64,000 nucleotides of DNA from Kutzneria buriramensis (GTDB taxonomy: Bacteria > Actinomycetota > Actinomycetes > Mycobacteriales > Pseudonocardiaceae), in contig NZ_QUNO01000015.1 in NCBI RefSeq assembly GCF_003387475.1, forward strand, positions 62,001 to 126,000. Reading direction: 5' to 3'. The translations under genes were made by a program, and so were the position numbers. How positions within the stretch are numbered: the stretch's first letter is position 1; the number at the start of each line of letters is the position of its first letter. The notes beneath the pieces were generated by a model. The model ran no database searches. It worked only from the letters and a program-made list of their open reading frames with translations, and had not been told where the DNA came from. Positions 1 through 8,096 of this stretch are shown here, piece after piece.

Positions 1-1440
1 GGCGACGGTGCCGAGGCGTGAGCAGGTGACGTTGTCGGCGACGAGTCCCTGGCGGTAGTGGAAGGTGTCCAGCGCGCGGGACAACAGCCAGACCTCGCGA
101 TACCACCGGCGCTCCATGGCGGCCTGCTGAGCCGCAACGAGGTTGGCGTGCTCGGCGGCGAACCAGTCGAGCGCATCGGTCTCGCCGGCGAAATCGAGCG
201 GATGGCAGCCGGGTTGCGGCGGGTCGAGCCGGACCGGCGCCCGGTGCGGATAGAGCTTGCGGTCGCCGGCGAACGCGCTGTGCAGGTAGAAATCCACGAG
301 CCGGCGCAACGTCCGGTCCCGCTCCGCGGCTGGATGGTCGTGCATGGCCAGCTCCTTCGCGTAGAGCCGGACCAGGTCGTGCATGCCGAACCGGCCGGAC
401 ATCCGTTGGTGCAGCAGGTTCTTACGCTCCAGCTCCCGCAGTGCGGCGCCGACCGCGGCGGGCGGCAGCGCGGTGAGGCTCGCGGCGGCGGCCGCGGTGA
501 TCGTCGACGTCGGCGCGATGCCCAGTCGCGAGAACACGTCCGAAAGCCGGTCGTCCAGGGCGGATACGGACCACGAGATGACCGCCCGCAGGTTGGATGC
601 GCGTTCGCCGGTGTCGAGGGCGTCCAGGCGAGTGGCGGAATCCCGCAGCTCGGTGGCGATCACGCCGAGTCCGAGGTGACGCGAGGTGCGGGCGGCGACG
701 ATCGCCAGCGCGAGCGGCAGCCCGCAACAGGAGGCGAGGATCGTGGCGACGGCCTCGGGCTCCTCGCCGAGCGGCTGCTCGCCGAGGCTGCGCGCCAGAA
801 GCTTGCGCGCGTCCGAGTCGGGCATCATGTCCAGGCTCACGACCTCGGCCCCGCTCATCGCCAGCCCGGTGAGGTGATTCCTGCTGGTGACGACCGTGCG
901 GCAGGTCTCGGAACCGGGCAGCAGCGCGGTCACCTGATCGGTGTCCGCGGCGTTGTCCAGCACCACGGCGATGCGCTTGCCGGCGACGAGGGTGCGGTAC
1001 AGCGCGCCTCTGGCGTCGACATCGGTCGGCACGGCCTCCGGTGCGACGCCGAGCCCGAGCAGGAACGCGTGCAGCACGGCGCCGGCGGAGTTGGGGGTGC
1101 CGGTCGGGTCGAAACCGCGCAGGTCGGCGTACAGCTCACCGTCCGGGAAGCGGTTCACGTTGCGGTGCAGCCAATGCAGCACGAGCGAGGTCTTGCCGAC
1201 CCCGCCGGGTCCCTCGACCGCCACCACCCGGGACTGCCCGCCGACCGTCCGGTCGAGTACCCGCAGCTCGTGGTCCCGGGCCACCAGCCGCCCGGGCGCG
1301 GCCGGCAGCTGCCGCGGCACGACGTGGTGACGCGGCGGGGAGTCGTAGTAGTGGACGCCGCCCTCGATGGTGTGTGCCTGAACGGCCGAGCCGACACGGC
1401 TGTCGGCTCGCAGGTGGTTGCCGTGACGGCGACCGGGCAC
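1..1440 (-). CDS. STAND (NB-ARC) AfsR-like ATPase/regulator, partial (3' end cut)
   Basis: The minus-strand gene runs off the left edge; about 480 codons are present. No helix-turn-helix is visible. The first ~45 residues contain the motif VQAHTIEGGVH, seen ahead of NB-ARC modules in many actinobacterial STAND proteins (recall, not checked), then the linker PRQLP. The P-loop GPGGVGKTS lies at about residues 77-85 and a Walker B-like stretch (AVVLDNAAD) at about 155. NB-ARC signatures continue (TSRNHLTGL, CCGLPLALAI, FGMHDLVRLYA), and the start of a helical repeat region is at the edge. These proteins are nucleotide-dependent switches, usually transcriptional. The GTG start at 1440 has GGGAG about 12 nt upstream; an in-frame TGA at 1474-1476 rules out a longer N-terminus. 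It is related to the STAND proteins at 13151-15388 and 22910-25774. Without its own DNA-binding domain it may act through a partner. Confidence 0.85.
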   Translation of the reverse strand, partial: MPGRRHGNHLRADSRVGSAVQAHTIEGGVHYYDSPPRHHVVPRQLPAAPGRLVARDHELRVLDRTVGGQSRVVAVEGPGGVGKTSLVLHWLHRNVNRFPDGELYADLRGFDPTGTPNSAGAVLHAFLLGLGVAPEAVPTDVDARGALYRTLVAGKRIAVVLDNAADTDQVTALLPGSETCRTVVTSRNHLTGLAMSGAEVVSLDMMPDSDARKLLARSLGEQPLGEEPEAVATILASCCGLPLALAIVAARTSRHLGLGVIATELRDSATRLDALDTGERASNLRAVISWSVSALDDRLSDVFSRLGIAPTSTITAAAAASLTALPPAAVGAALRELERKNLLHQRMSGRFGMHDLVRLYAKELAMHDHPAAERDRTLRRLVDFYLHSAFAGDRKLYPHRAPVRLDPPQPGCHPLDFAGETDALDWFAAEHANLVAAQQAAMERRWYREVWLLSRALDTFHYRQGLVADNVTCSRLGTVA

Positions 1441-1500
1441 CTGTCGATGGTTGCTCCCGACCGGGGCGTGGCGTCAGGGCTGTCCGAGTGAGTGACGCGG

Positions 1501-2529
1501 TCAGGCAGGGATGCGCACGGGGGCGAAGGCGTCCTGGATCCAGTTGGGGTAGGACGGCGGCTGCCGGCTGACGTCGTCCAGCTCGGCGAGGTCCTGGTCG
1601 GTGAGGACGAGGTCGCCGGCGGCGATGTTGTCGGCGAGCTGGTCGAGCCGGCGGGCGCCGACGATGACGCTGGTGACGGCCCGCTGGGCCAGCAGCCAGG
1701 CGATGGCGACGCGAGCGGGGCTCACATCGTGGCGGGCGGCGACGGTCCGCAGCACGTCGACGATCTTGAACGCGGTCTCCCGGTCGTACGGGATGAACTC
1801 CTCGCCGCCGGCGCGGGCGCGGCGGGTGTCGGGGTGGGCGACGCCGTCACGGTCGAACTTGCCGGTCAGCAGGCCGCCGACCAGCGGGCTCCACACCGTG
1901 ATGCTCAGCCCCGAGTCCTCGGCCATGGGCACGAGGTCGCGTTCGACGTCGCGGGACACCAGCGAGTAGTGCACCTGGTTGGCGACGAAGCGCGCCTGGT
2001 TGTGCCGGGCGGAGATGCCGTGGGCCTTGCTGATCTGCCACGCGGCGAGGTTGGAGCAGCCGAGGTAGCGGACCTTGCCCTGCCGCACGGCGTCGTCCAG
2101 CGCGGACAGCGTCTCCTCGAGCGGCGTGATCCGGTCGTAGTTGTGGATCTGGTACAGGTCGATGTAGTCGGTGCCGAGCCGGCGGAGGCTGTCCTCCAGC
2201 GACCGCATGATGTGCAGCCGGGTCAGGCCCTGGTCATTGGGTCCGGGCCCCATCGGCGCCAGCAGCTTGGTGCCGAGCACGACCTCCCGGCGCCGCCGGC
2301 CGAGTGCCCGCCCGAGCAGTTCCTCGGACTCGCCGTCGGCGTAGACGTCGGCCGTGTCGACGAGGTTGACGCCGGCGTCGAGGGCCGCGCCGACGACCCG
2401 GTCCACGTCCTGCTGGCCGAGCGCGCCGATGGTGCTGAACACCGGGTGGCCGGCGCCGCCGAACGTCATCGTGCCCAGGGCGATCTCGGAGACCCACACC
2501 CCGGTGCGCCCCAGCTGGCGGTATTTCAC
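1501..2529 (-). CDS. Aldo/keto reductase
   Basis: This 342-residue protein is a full-length NAD(P)H-dependent aldo/keto reductase of the bacterial YakC/Tas-like type. The family tetrad is visible: Asp58 and Tyr63 in VDTADVYADG, Lys88 in LGTKLL and His129 in YQIHNYD. Cofactor-binding elements follow (VWSPLVGGLLTGK and, near the C-terminus, VIVGARRLDQLADN). The substrate cannot be told from sequence. It diverges from a TetR gene across a 119-bp spacer dominated by palindromes, so it is probably repressed by that TetR and induced by a small, perhaps electrophilic, ligand. Confidence 0.93.
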   Translation of the reverse strand: MKYRQLGRTGVWVSEIALGTMTFGGAGHPVFSTIGALGQQDVDRVVGAALDAGVNLVDTADVYADGESEELLGRALGRRRREVVLGTKLLAPMGPGPNDQGLTRLHIMRSLEDSLRRLGTDYIDLYQIHNYDRITPLEETLSALDDAVRQGKVRYLGCSNLAAWQISKAHGISARHNQARFVANQVHYSLVSRDVERDLVPMAEDSGLSITVWSPLVGGLLTGKFDRDGVAHPDTRRARAGGEEFIPYDRETAFKIVDVLRTVAARHDVSPARVAIAWLLAQRAVTSVIVGARRLDQLADNIAAGDLVLTDQDLAELDDVSRQPPSYPNWIQDAFAPVRIPA

Positions 2530-2548
2530 TGGTCACTCCTCGCGTCGT

Positions 2549-2604
2549 GCCGGACACCATGTCCGGACATCATGTCCGAATAAAACACTACATGGTGTCC
2601 GGAC
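2549..2604. promoter_or_regulatory. Palindromic operator array between AKR and tetR
   Basis: The divergent spacer holds ATGTCCGGACAT (2559-2570), a perfect 12-bp palindrome. It also holds an inverted pair, CCGGACACCATG (2550-2561) and CATGGTGTCCGG (2591-2602). A further half site, ATGTCCGAA, lies at 2572-2580. The core half site TGTCCGGAC recurs in both orientations. This is the layout expected for a TetR operator controlling both divergent genes. That the neighbouring TetR binds it is inference. Confidence 0.7.
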
Positions 2605-2648
2605 GCGGCGTAGCGTCATCGTGTACGGACGTGCACTAGATTTCGGAC

Positions 2649-3269
2649 ATGCCTTCGATCACCCGCCGACGCACCCCGGCCACCGGGCGACGAGCCGAGG
2701 ACGACATCCTCGCGGCCACGCGGCGGCTGCTGACCGGCGGCGCGACCTTCACCGAGCTGGGCATCCAGCAGATCTCGGACGAGGCCGGCGTCGCCCGCTC
2801 CACCTTCTACAGCCACTTCCGCGACAAGACCGAACTGCTCATGCGGCTGGCCGCGCGGATGGTCGAGGCCTCGTTCTCGATCGCCTCGGCATGGGAGCCG
2901 GCGGTCGGTGTCGACGGCCTCGCGGCCGACTTCCTGCGCGTGCTGGGCGTCTGGCGCGAGCACGTGGGCGTGTTGCAGGCGGTCACCGAGGTCGCCGCGT
3001 ACGAGCCGACGGTGCGGGAGTTCTGGGGTCAGGGGCTGGTGCAGTTCGTCGACCGGACGATCGAGGTGCTGCGCGCCGAGCAGGACGCCGGGCGCTCCCC
3101 GGCCGACATCGACGTGGTCCACGCGTCCGAGATCATCGTTCTCGGCGGGGAGCGGGCCATGCTCCATCACGTGGCGAATTCGGCGCCGGACACCGACGCC
3201 GCCTTCGCCCGAGAGCTGGCCCGGACCTGGTGGTACGGCGTCTACCGACGTCCGGCGACCGAGAATTGA
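2649..3269 (+). CDS. TetR/AcrR family transcriptional regulator
   Basis: The protein has 206 residues. The N-terminal domain (about residues 16-65) has the TetR layout: helix 1 with ILAATRRLLTGG, then the helix-turn-helix ISDEAGVARSTFYSHFRDK and the following TELL. The variable C-terminal helices form the ligand-binding and dimer region. It is transcribed away from the aldo/keto reductase, with palindromes between them, so autoregulation and repression of the reductase are likely. The ATG at 2649 is the first start that keeps the whole HTH domain. The ligand is unknown. Confidence 0.92.
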   Translation: MPSITRRRTPATGRRAEDDILAATRRLLTGGATFTELGIQQISDEAGVARSTFYSHFRDKTELLMRLAARMVEASFSIASAWEPAVGVDGLAADFLRVLGVWREHVGVLQAVTEVAAYEPTVREFWGQGLVQFVDRTIEVLRAEQDAGRSPADIDVVHASEIIVLGGERAMLHHVANSAPDTDAAFARELARTWWYGVYRRPATEN

Positions 3270-3354
3270 CCCGCTGCGGGTGAACGGGCACCGACGACCG
3301 TCCACATTGGCGGGTGGCCGAGTGGGCAGGGCCGTCCTGACGCACGATCGGAAG

Positions 3355-3886
3355 ATGGCGACTCCACGGCAGGTGGTCACGACGACCGGCGGCCGGGTGA
3401 GCGGCGTGGCGTTCGACGACGGCGTCGTGTCCTACCGCGGCATTCCTACGCCCTCGCCCCGACCGGCGCGCGCCGGTTCCAGGCTCCCGCGCCGCCGACG
3501 CCGTGGGAGGGCGTGCTGCCGGCGACGGCGTTCGGGCCGATCCCGCCGCAGCCGCCCGCACCGTTTCCGGGCATGCCGGTGTGGACGCCCGGCGACGGGG
3601 ACGACATCGTCGACGTCTGGCGGCCCTCGCTGCGGGACACGCACCTGCCGGTGCTCGTCTGGATCTACGGCGGCAGCTACACCGGCGGTGGCCGAGCGGA
3701 TGGTGCGGGCGTGGGCCGATTTCGCGGCCACGGGCGAATCCTGGATGGCCGGCCGTGACCGCGGACGCGACACCGGTCCGGATCTGGGACCGTGCCGACG
3801 GTCTCGTCACGGATCCCGGGCCGGGCGAGGGGCGGCGGGCGGCATGGTCCGCCATCGACTTCCCGCCCACCGAACTACAGCTTTGA
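3355..3886 (+). pseudogene. Carboxylesterase type B remnant
   Basis: The stretch begins like an intact type-B carboxylesterase (TTGGRVSGVAFDDGVVSYRGIP). A one-base frameshift near 3445-3450 then moves the family sequence to another frame (YALAPTGARRFQAP, WEGVLPATAFGP, LPVLVWIYGGSYTGG). Directly after the oxyanion-hole motif GGS, the sequence jumps in a third frame to what is normally the C-terminal end (AERMVRAWADFAATGESW), and a further shift leads to RIWDRADGLV. The whole middle of the enzyme, including the GESAG nucleophile, is missing. The reading is by eye. The gene cannot make an active esterase. Confidence 0.8.
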
Positions 3887-3887
3887 T

Positions 3888-4000
3888 GCCACATGCGCTT
3901 CCTATTTGTCACCTGGACGCAAGTAGGAAGCGCATGTGCTCTTGGTGCCACATGCGCTTCGTACTTGTCACCTGAACGCAAATGGGAAGCGCATGTGGCA
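3888..4000. repeat. Tandem pair of ~52-nt palindromic repeats
   Basis: Two near-identical hairpin units lie side by side, at 3888-3939 and 3947-4000. Each has a stem of about 19-22 bp that starts CCACATGCGCTTC and closes with GAAGCGCATGTGG. The loop carries TCACCTGGACG in unit 1 and TCACCTGAACG in unit 2. They sit between the esterase remnant (plus) and the iron-sulfur oxidoreductase gene (minus), so they may act as a bidirectional terminator. The conserved loop and the duplication also fit a REP-like mobile palindrome. Confidence 0.8.
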
Positions 4001-4010
4001 AAAAGAGGGG

Positions 4011-4487
4011 CTACATGTTCGCCGCGCCGGACTTGATGGCGGTGCGGATGCGGGAGTACGTGCCGCAGCGGCAGATGTTGCGGATCTGGTCGAGGTCATC
4101 GTCGGTGATGGCCCGGCCCTCGGCGCGAACCCGCCGCACCAGCGCGACGGCGTTCATGATCTGGCCGGGCTGGCAGTAGCCGCACTGCGCGACGTCCTGC
4201 TCCAGCCAGGCCTCCTGCATCGGGTGCAGGTCCTTGCCGACGGTGGCCGGCAGCCCCTCGATGGTGGTGATCTCGTCGTCGGCGTTGATCGCGGACACCG
4301 GCACCGAGCAGGGGTTGAACGCCTTGCCGTTGATGTGCGAGGTGCAGGCCTTGCAGACGTTGAGGCCGCAGCCGTACTTGGGCCCGGTGACGCCGAGCAG
4401 GTCGCGCAGCACCCACAGCAGCCGGACGTCGTCGGCGACCTCGACGGTGACCCGCTCGCCGTTGAGCACGAAGGTGTGACTGGACAT
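4011..4487 (-). CDS. iorA: (2Fe-2S) small subunit of molybdenum hydroxylase (isoquinoline 1-oxidoreductase alpha-like)
   Basis: The protein has 158 residues, the size of the small subunit of two-subunit xanthine-dehydrogenase-family enzymes. The N-terminal plant-type ferredoxin domain has the cysteine motif CGLNVCKAC followed by PCSVP. The C-terminal helical domain has CGYCQPGQ and CRCGTY, which ligate the second cluster. It should pass electrons from the molybdopterin subunit encoded just upstream (12-nt gap) to a membrane acceptor. The ATG at 4487 follows a good GAGGAG ribosome site. The name rests on the two-subunit architecture; the true substrate is unknown and could be another N-heterocycle or an aldehyde. 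Confidence 0.88.
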   Translation of the reverse strand: MSSHTFVLNGERVTVEVADDVRLLWVLRDLLGVTGPKYGCGLNVCKACTSHINGKAFNPCSVPVSAINADDEITTIEGLPATVGKDLHPMQEAWLEQDVAQCGYCQPGQIMNAVALVRRVRAEGRAITDDDLDQIRNICRCGTYSRIRTAIKSGAANM

Positions 4488-4499
4488 GCGGGAGGCTCC

Positions 4500-6770
4500 T
4501 CAGGAGTCGAGGCCGTTGGTGGGGGACTGGGGCGTGGACGGCTCGGCGGGGTACGGCTCGAAGCCGAGGGTGCCGTGGTTGATCGGGAAGTACGTGGGCA
4601 ACGTGCCGGTGGCGCGGGCGTAGGCGCAGGCGACGGCGGCCATCGCCGGGGCGACGCCGAGCTCGCCGGCGCCGCTGGGGTCGCCGCCGCTGGGCGCGAT
4701 CACGACCTGCATGTCCAGCGGCGTGTTCCACTGCCGGGTGTAGAAGTAGTTGTCCCAGCTGCCTTCCAGCGGCAGGCCGTCCTTCATGTGCAGGCTGGAC
4801 GTCAGCGCGAGCGCGATGCCGTCGTTCATGCCGCCGATCATCTGTGCCTCCAGCCCGCGCGGGTTCACCGCGAAACCCGGGTCGACGACGATCAGCGCCT
4901 TGGTGACCCGCGGCCCGGTGACGCCGTCGGTGACGGGCCGGTTCACGGTCGCGGGCCGGCAGTCGATCTCCACCAGGCAGCAGACCGCGCCCTGGTACTC
5001 GGAGTGCACGGCGATGCCCTGCGCGACGCCGGCCGGCAGCGCGCGGCCCCACTGCCCGACCGAGACCGCCTTCTCGAAGACGGCCTTGACGCGTGCGTCC
5101 CGGAGGAAGGACCGGCGGAAGGACACCGGGTCCTTGCCCATCTTCGCGGCAAGCTGGTCGACGACGAGCTCCTGCGCGGTGACCACGTTGGGCGAGTAGA
5201 TGTTGCGCATGCTGCCGGTGTTGAACTTGACCGGGATCTCATTGAGCAGCTGCGTGGTGACGCCGAAGTTGTACGGCGAGGACTGGGTCAGCAGGAAGAT
5301 CGACTCGGCGAAGCTGAGGTTGCCGGCGATGGGCAGCTTGGCCGCGAACGAGGTGAGCATCTCGCCGAGGCCGTGGCTGAACTCGGTCTGCACGCTGGTG
5401 TGCCGCTGCTCGTAGCTGACGACGTTGCCCAGGGCGTAGGTCACGCGCACCCGTGACGTGCACATCGGGTGCGTGCGGCCCTGCCGGAAGTCGTCGGTGC
5501 GCGACCACATCAGCTTGACCGGCTTGCCGAGCTTCTGCGAGATCTCCGCCGCCTCGGCGGCGACGTCGTGGAACAGGTGCCGGCCGAACGAGCCGCCGCC
5601 CTGCGCGACGTGCACCTTCACCGCGCCGACCGGCAGCCCCAGCTGCGCGGCGATGTCCTCCTGGGCGACGATCGGCACCTTCAGGCTGGACCAGATCTCG
5701 GCGGAGTCCTTGCGCACGTCCGCGATGGCGTTGTCCGGCTCCAGCGGGCTGTTGCTGGCGAAGGCGAAGGTGAACTCGGCGTCCAGCACCTGCGTCAGCA
5801 GACCCGGCACGACCATCGGCAGTTCGGCCGCCTTCAGCTTGGCCAGCACGGTCGCGTCCGACTCGCCGTCCACAGTGCCCGGTCCCCAGCTGACGTCCAG
5901 CGCGCGCAGGCCGTCGATGCACTGCCCGAACGTCTGCGCCCGCACGGCGACTCCGTGCGAGACCGCGACGACGTCGGTGACGCCGGGCATCGCCAGCACG
6001 GCCGCGGCGTTGTTCACCGACCGGACCGTGCCGTTGATCGTCGGCGGGCGGCGGACCATCGTCGGCAGCGCGTTGGGCACCTGCATGTCCATGCCGAACG
6101 TCTTGCGCCCCGTGACGATGTCGCGCGCGTCGATGCGGTTCTGCGGAGTGCCCAGCACCTTGAAGTCCGAGGTGGACTTCAGCTGCACCGTCGCCGCTTG
6201 GACCGTCGAGCTGGCCGCCGCGACGGCGAGCGAGCCGTACGTGGCGGTCTTGCCGCTGGGATGGCTGATCACGCCGCCGCTCGTCGTCAGATCGGAAGCG
6301 CTTACACCCCACTGCTTCGCCGCGGTGTCGACCAGCCGCTGGCGGGCGATCGCGGCGGCGGTGCGCACCGGCGTGTAGATGCTGCGCACCGAGTTGGAGC
6401 CGCCGGTGAGCTGGTTCATGAGCAGTTCCGGCCGGGCGTCGGCGAGGGAGACATGGATCTTGTCGAGCGGCAGGTCCATCTCCTCGGCCACCATCATCGC
6501 GACGGCGGTGGTGATGCCCTGGCCGACCTCGGCCCGCGGCACCGCGAACGACGCCGTGCCGTCCGGATTCACCTGCACGGACACGAGATTCGCGGTCGGG
6601 GCGGCGGCGAGGTTCTGGAGGTCGCCGAGGTCGAAGATCTCCTCGGGCTGCGGCAGGGTGGGCACGGCGGCGTCGGCTCGCTGCGGGTCCAGCCACTGCA
6701 CGGCGACGGCGAGAGTCGGTGCGGCAACCAGATATGCGAGGAACCTACGGCGGCGGAGGTCTTCGGCCAT
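4500..6770 (-). CDS. iorB: Molybdopterin-dependent oxidoreductase large subunit (isoquinoline 1-oxidoreductase beta-like), Tat-exported
   Basis: About 756 residues. The N-terminus LRRRRFLAYLVAAPTLAVA is a twin-arginine type signal, so the enzyme probably acts outside the cytoplasmic membrane together with its iron-sulfur partner. Family features include PRAEVGQGITTAVAMMVAEE near residue 75, GGSFGRHLF (molybdopterin binding), NIYSPNVVTAQE and a C-terminal GELGVAPAMAAVACA with the catalytic Glu region. I chose the ATG at 6770 because it starts just before the Tat motif; a GTG at 6794 is possible. No FAD subunit or maturation gene of the XdhC type is adjacent. Two PucR regulators lie directly upstream on the same strand, so control of a degradative pathway is plausible. 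Confidence 0.87.
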   Translation of the reverse strand: MAEDLRRRRFLAYLVAAPTLAVAVQWLDPQRADAAVPTLPQPEEIFDLGDLQNLAAAPTANLVSVQVNPDGTASFAVPRAEVGQGITTAVAMMVAEEMDLPLDKIHVSLADARPELLMNQLTGGSNSVRSIYTPVRTAAAIARQRLVDTAAKQWGVSASDLTTSGGVISHPSGKTATYGSLAVAAASSTVQAATVQLKSTSDFKVLGTPQNRIDARDIVTGRKTFGMDMQVPNALPTMVRRPPTINGTVRSVNNAAAVLAMPGVTDVVAVSHGVAVRAQTFGQCIDGLRALDVSWGPGTVDGESDATVLAKLKAAELPMVVPGLLTQVLDAEFTFAFASNSPLEPDNAIADVRKDSAEIWSSLKVPIVAQEDIAAQLGLPVGAVKVHVAQGGGSFGRHLFHDVAAEAAEISQKLGKPVKLMWSRTDDFRQGRTHPMCTSRVRVTYALGNVVSYEQRHTSVQTEFSHGLGEMLTSFAAKLPIAGNLSFAESIFLLTQSSPYNFGVTTQLLNEIPVKFNTGSMRNIYSPNVVTAQELVVDQLAAKMGKDPVSFRRSFLRDARVKAVFEKAVSVGQWGRALPAGVAQGIAVHSEYQGAVCCLVEIDCRPATVNRPVTDGVTGPRVTKALIVVDPGFAVNPRGLEAQMIGGMNDGIALALTSSLHMKDGLPLEGSWDNYFYTRQWNTPLDMQVVIAPSGGDPSGAGELGVAPAMAAVACAYARATGTLPTYFPINHGTLGFEPYPAEPSTPQSPTNGLDS

Positions 6771-6856
6771 GGCGCGGAGTGTGGCACCGATCACATGCCG
6801 TCGCCATGACGCAGCTGCCTACTTCTGGCGTAGTCAAACTGTGCACGATGCACAAG

Positions 6857-6906
6857 GTGCCTGAGACTTACATTCGGTGTGCCTGAGAGCGCGACTCGCG
6901 GGGGTT
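6857..6906 (-). repeat. Dispersed intergenic repeat, copy A
   Basis: Read on the minus strand this 50-nt element starts AACCCCCGCGAGTCGCGC and continues with CTCAGGCACACCGAATG and TCTCAGGCAC. It starts on the last base of the PucR stop codon (TGA followed by ACCCCCG). The same element recurs three times directly and once inverted at 25775-26005, 19 kb away. In the best pair (6857-6906 against 25775-25824) most positions agree. Confidence 0.8.
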
Positions 6907-8081
6907 CACGCCAGAGGTCCTGGGGGGAGCAGTCGTGATGCCCGCAGGGCGAGGGAGAGCTCCAGGTGGGGGACGTCGCTGAGGTCGTTGCCGGTGATGG
7001 CTTCGATGCGGGTCAGGCGGTTGATCACGGTGTTGCGGTGGCAGTGCACGAGTTCCGCGGTGCGGCTGACGGAGCCGGCGGTCGCCACCCACGTCTCCAG
7101 GGTGTCGAGCAGGATCCGGCGCTCGCCGACCGGGATCTTGAGCAACGGCCCGAGCCGCAGCCGGATCAGGTGCTCGGCGAGCTCCGGCGAGCTGAGCACC
7201 AGCGCCTCGGGCAGCCGGTCGGCGAGCGCGGCGACCTCGATCTGGCCGGGTTGGACGGAGCGGCGGGCGAGGGTGGCCTGGCGGTAGGCGACGTCCACAT
7301 CGGCCAGACCGTGCACGACCAGGGACACGCCGGCGGGCGAGGTGAGGCAGTCCCGCAGCACCTTCAGCACAATGCCCAATTCGGGTGAATCCAACGAGAG
7401 TAGCCCGACCTGCGTGTGCGCCCGCAGCTGCCAGGCGGAGGCGACGCCGTGCTCGGTCAGCAACCGGCTCAGCGAGTCCGGGGCGTCGCCGTCGGCCACG
7501 ACCACCGCGTACGGCCCGTCGACCGGCACGCCGATGATCCGCGCCGCCTCGTGCGCGAACGCCAAGTCCTTGCCACGCCCCCGAAGCAGCCCCTCCCACA
7601 GCGTCGCCCGCCGCTGCTCGTCGATCCGCACCAGCTGCCGCTCCGCCGCGTGATAGGCCGCGGCGACCTGTGCGGACGTCGAGTCGACGACCTCCCACAG
7701 CCAGGTCGCGACCTCCAACAGGCCCTCGGCGTCGACCGAACCGTCGGCCCGTGCCTGCTCCACCAGCGCCTGCCACAGCAGCCGGCCGCCGAGACGGAAC
7801 GACCGCAGCACGTCGTCCAGGGGCATGCGCTGCTCGGCGCGCCGCCGGCCGGTGCACCGCGCGGCGGCGAAGAGGTCCCCGTCGGCGCCGTCCCGGCCGA
7901 TCAGCCGCAGCACGCTGGACATGTTGTCGTGGCACGACTGGCGCAGGTCGTCGTCGGGCACCACGTTCACCCGCCGATAGCCCGGGTTCTGCTCGCCGAT
8001 GGTGCGCACGAGCTCGTCGGCCAGCTCCGGCACGCGCGCCAGCACTCCGGTGGCCAGCGTCCGCGCCGCCTTCTCGTCCAT
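6906..8081 (-). CDS. PucR/CdaR-family transcriptional regulator (second of a pair)
   Basis: 391 residues. The N-terminal half is an all-helical sensor-like region, with conserved stretches RRAEQRMPLDDVLRSFRLGG and LWEVVDSTSAQVAAAYHAAE. The C-terminal domain is the PucR-type helix-turn-helix: GSVSRTAELVHCHRNTVINR then LTRIEAITGNDL. Members of this family control purine, proline or amino-acid catabolism. It lies 15 nt after the first PucR gene, so they are probably co-transcribed. The molybdenum hydroxylase genes follow downstream, after a gap with a dispersed repeat. The effector is unknown. Confidence 0.88.
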   Translation of the reverse strand: MDEKAARTLATGVLARVPELADELVRTIGEQNPGYRRVNVVPDDDLRQSCHDNMSSVLRLIGRDGADGDLFAAARCTGRRRAEQRMPLDDVLRSFRLGGRLLWQALVEQARADGSVDAEGLLEVATWLWEVVDSTSAQVAAAYHAAERQLVRIDEQRRATLWEGLLRGRGKDLAFAHEAARIIGVPVDGPYAVVVADGDAPDSLSRLLTEHGVASAWQLRAHTQVGLLSLDSPELGIVLKVLRDCLTSPAGVSLVVHGLADVDVAYRQATLARRSVQPGQIEVAALADRLPEALVLSSPELAEHLIRLRLGPLLKIPVGERRILLDTLETWVATAGSVSRTAELVHCHRNTVINRLTRIEAITGNDLSDVPHLELSLALRASRLLPPGPLA

Positions 8082-8096
8082 CTCAGTCCCTCAGGT

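Noticed and set aside
58-1491. A 477-codon plus-strand frame over the first gene
   Set aside because: The minus strand encodes recognisable NB-ARC motifs in order; the plus frame has no domain and is a GC-driven shadow.
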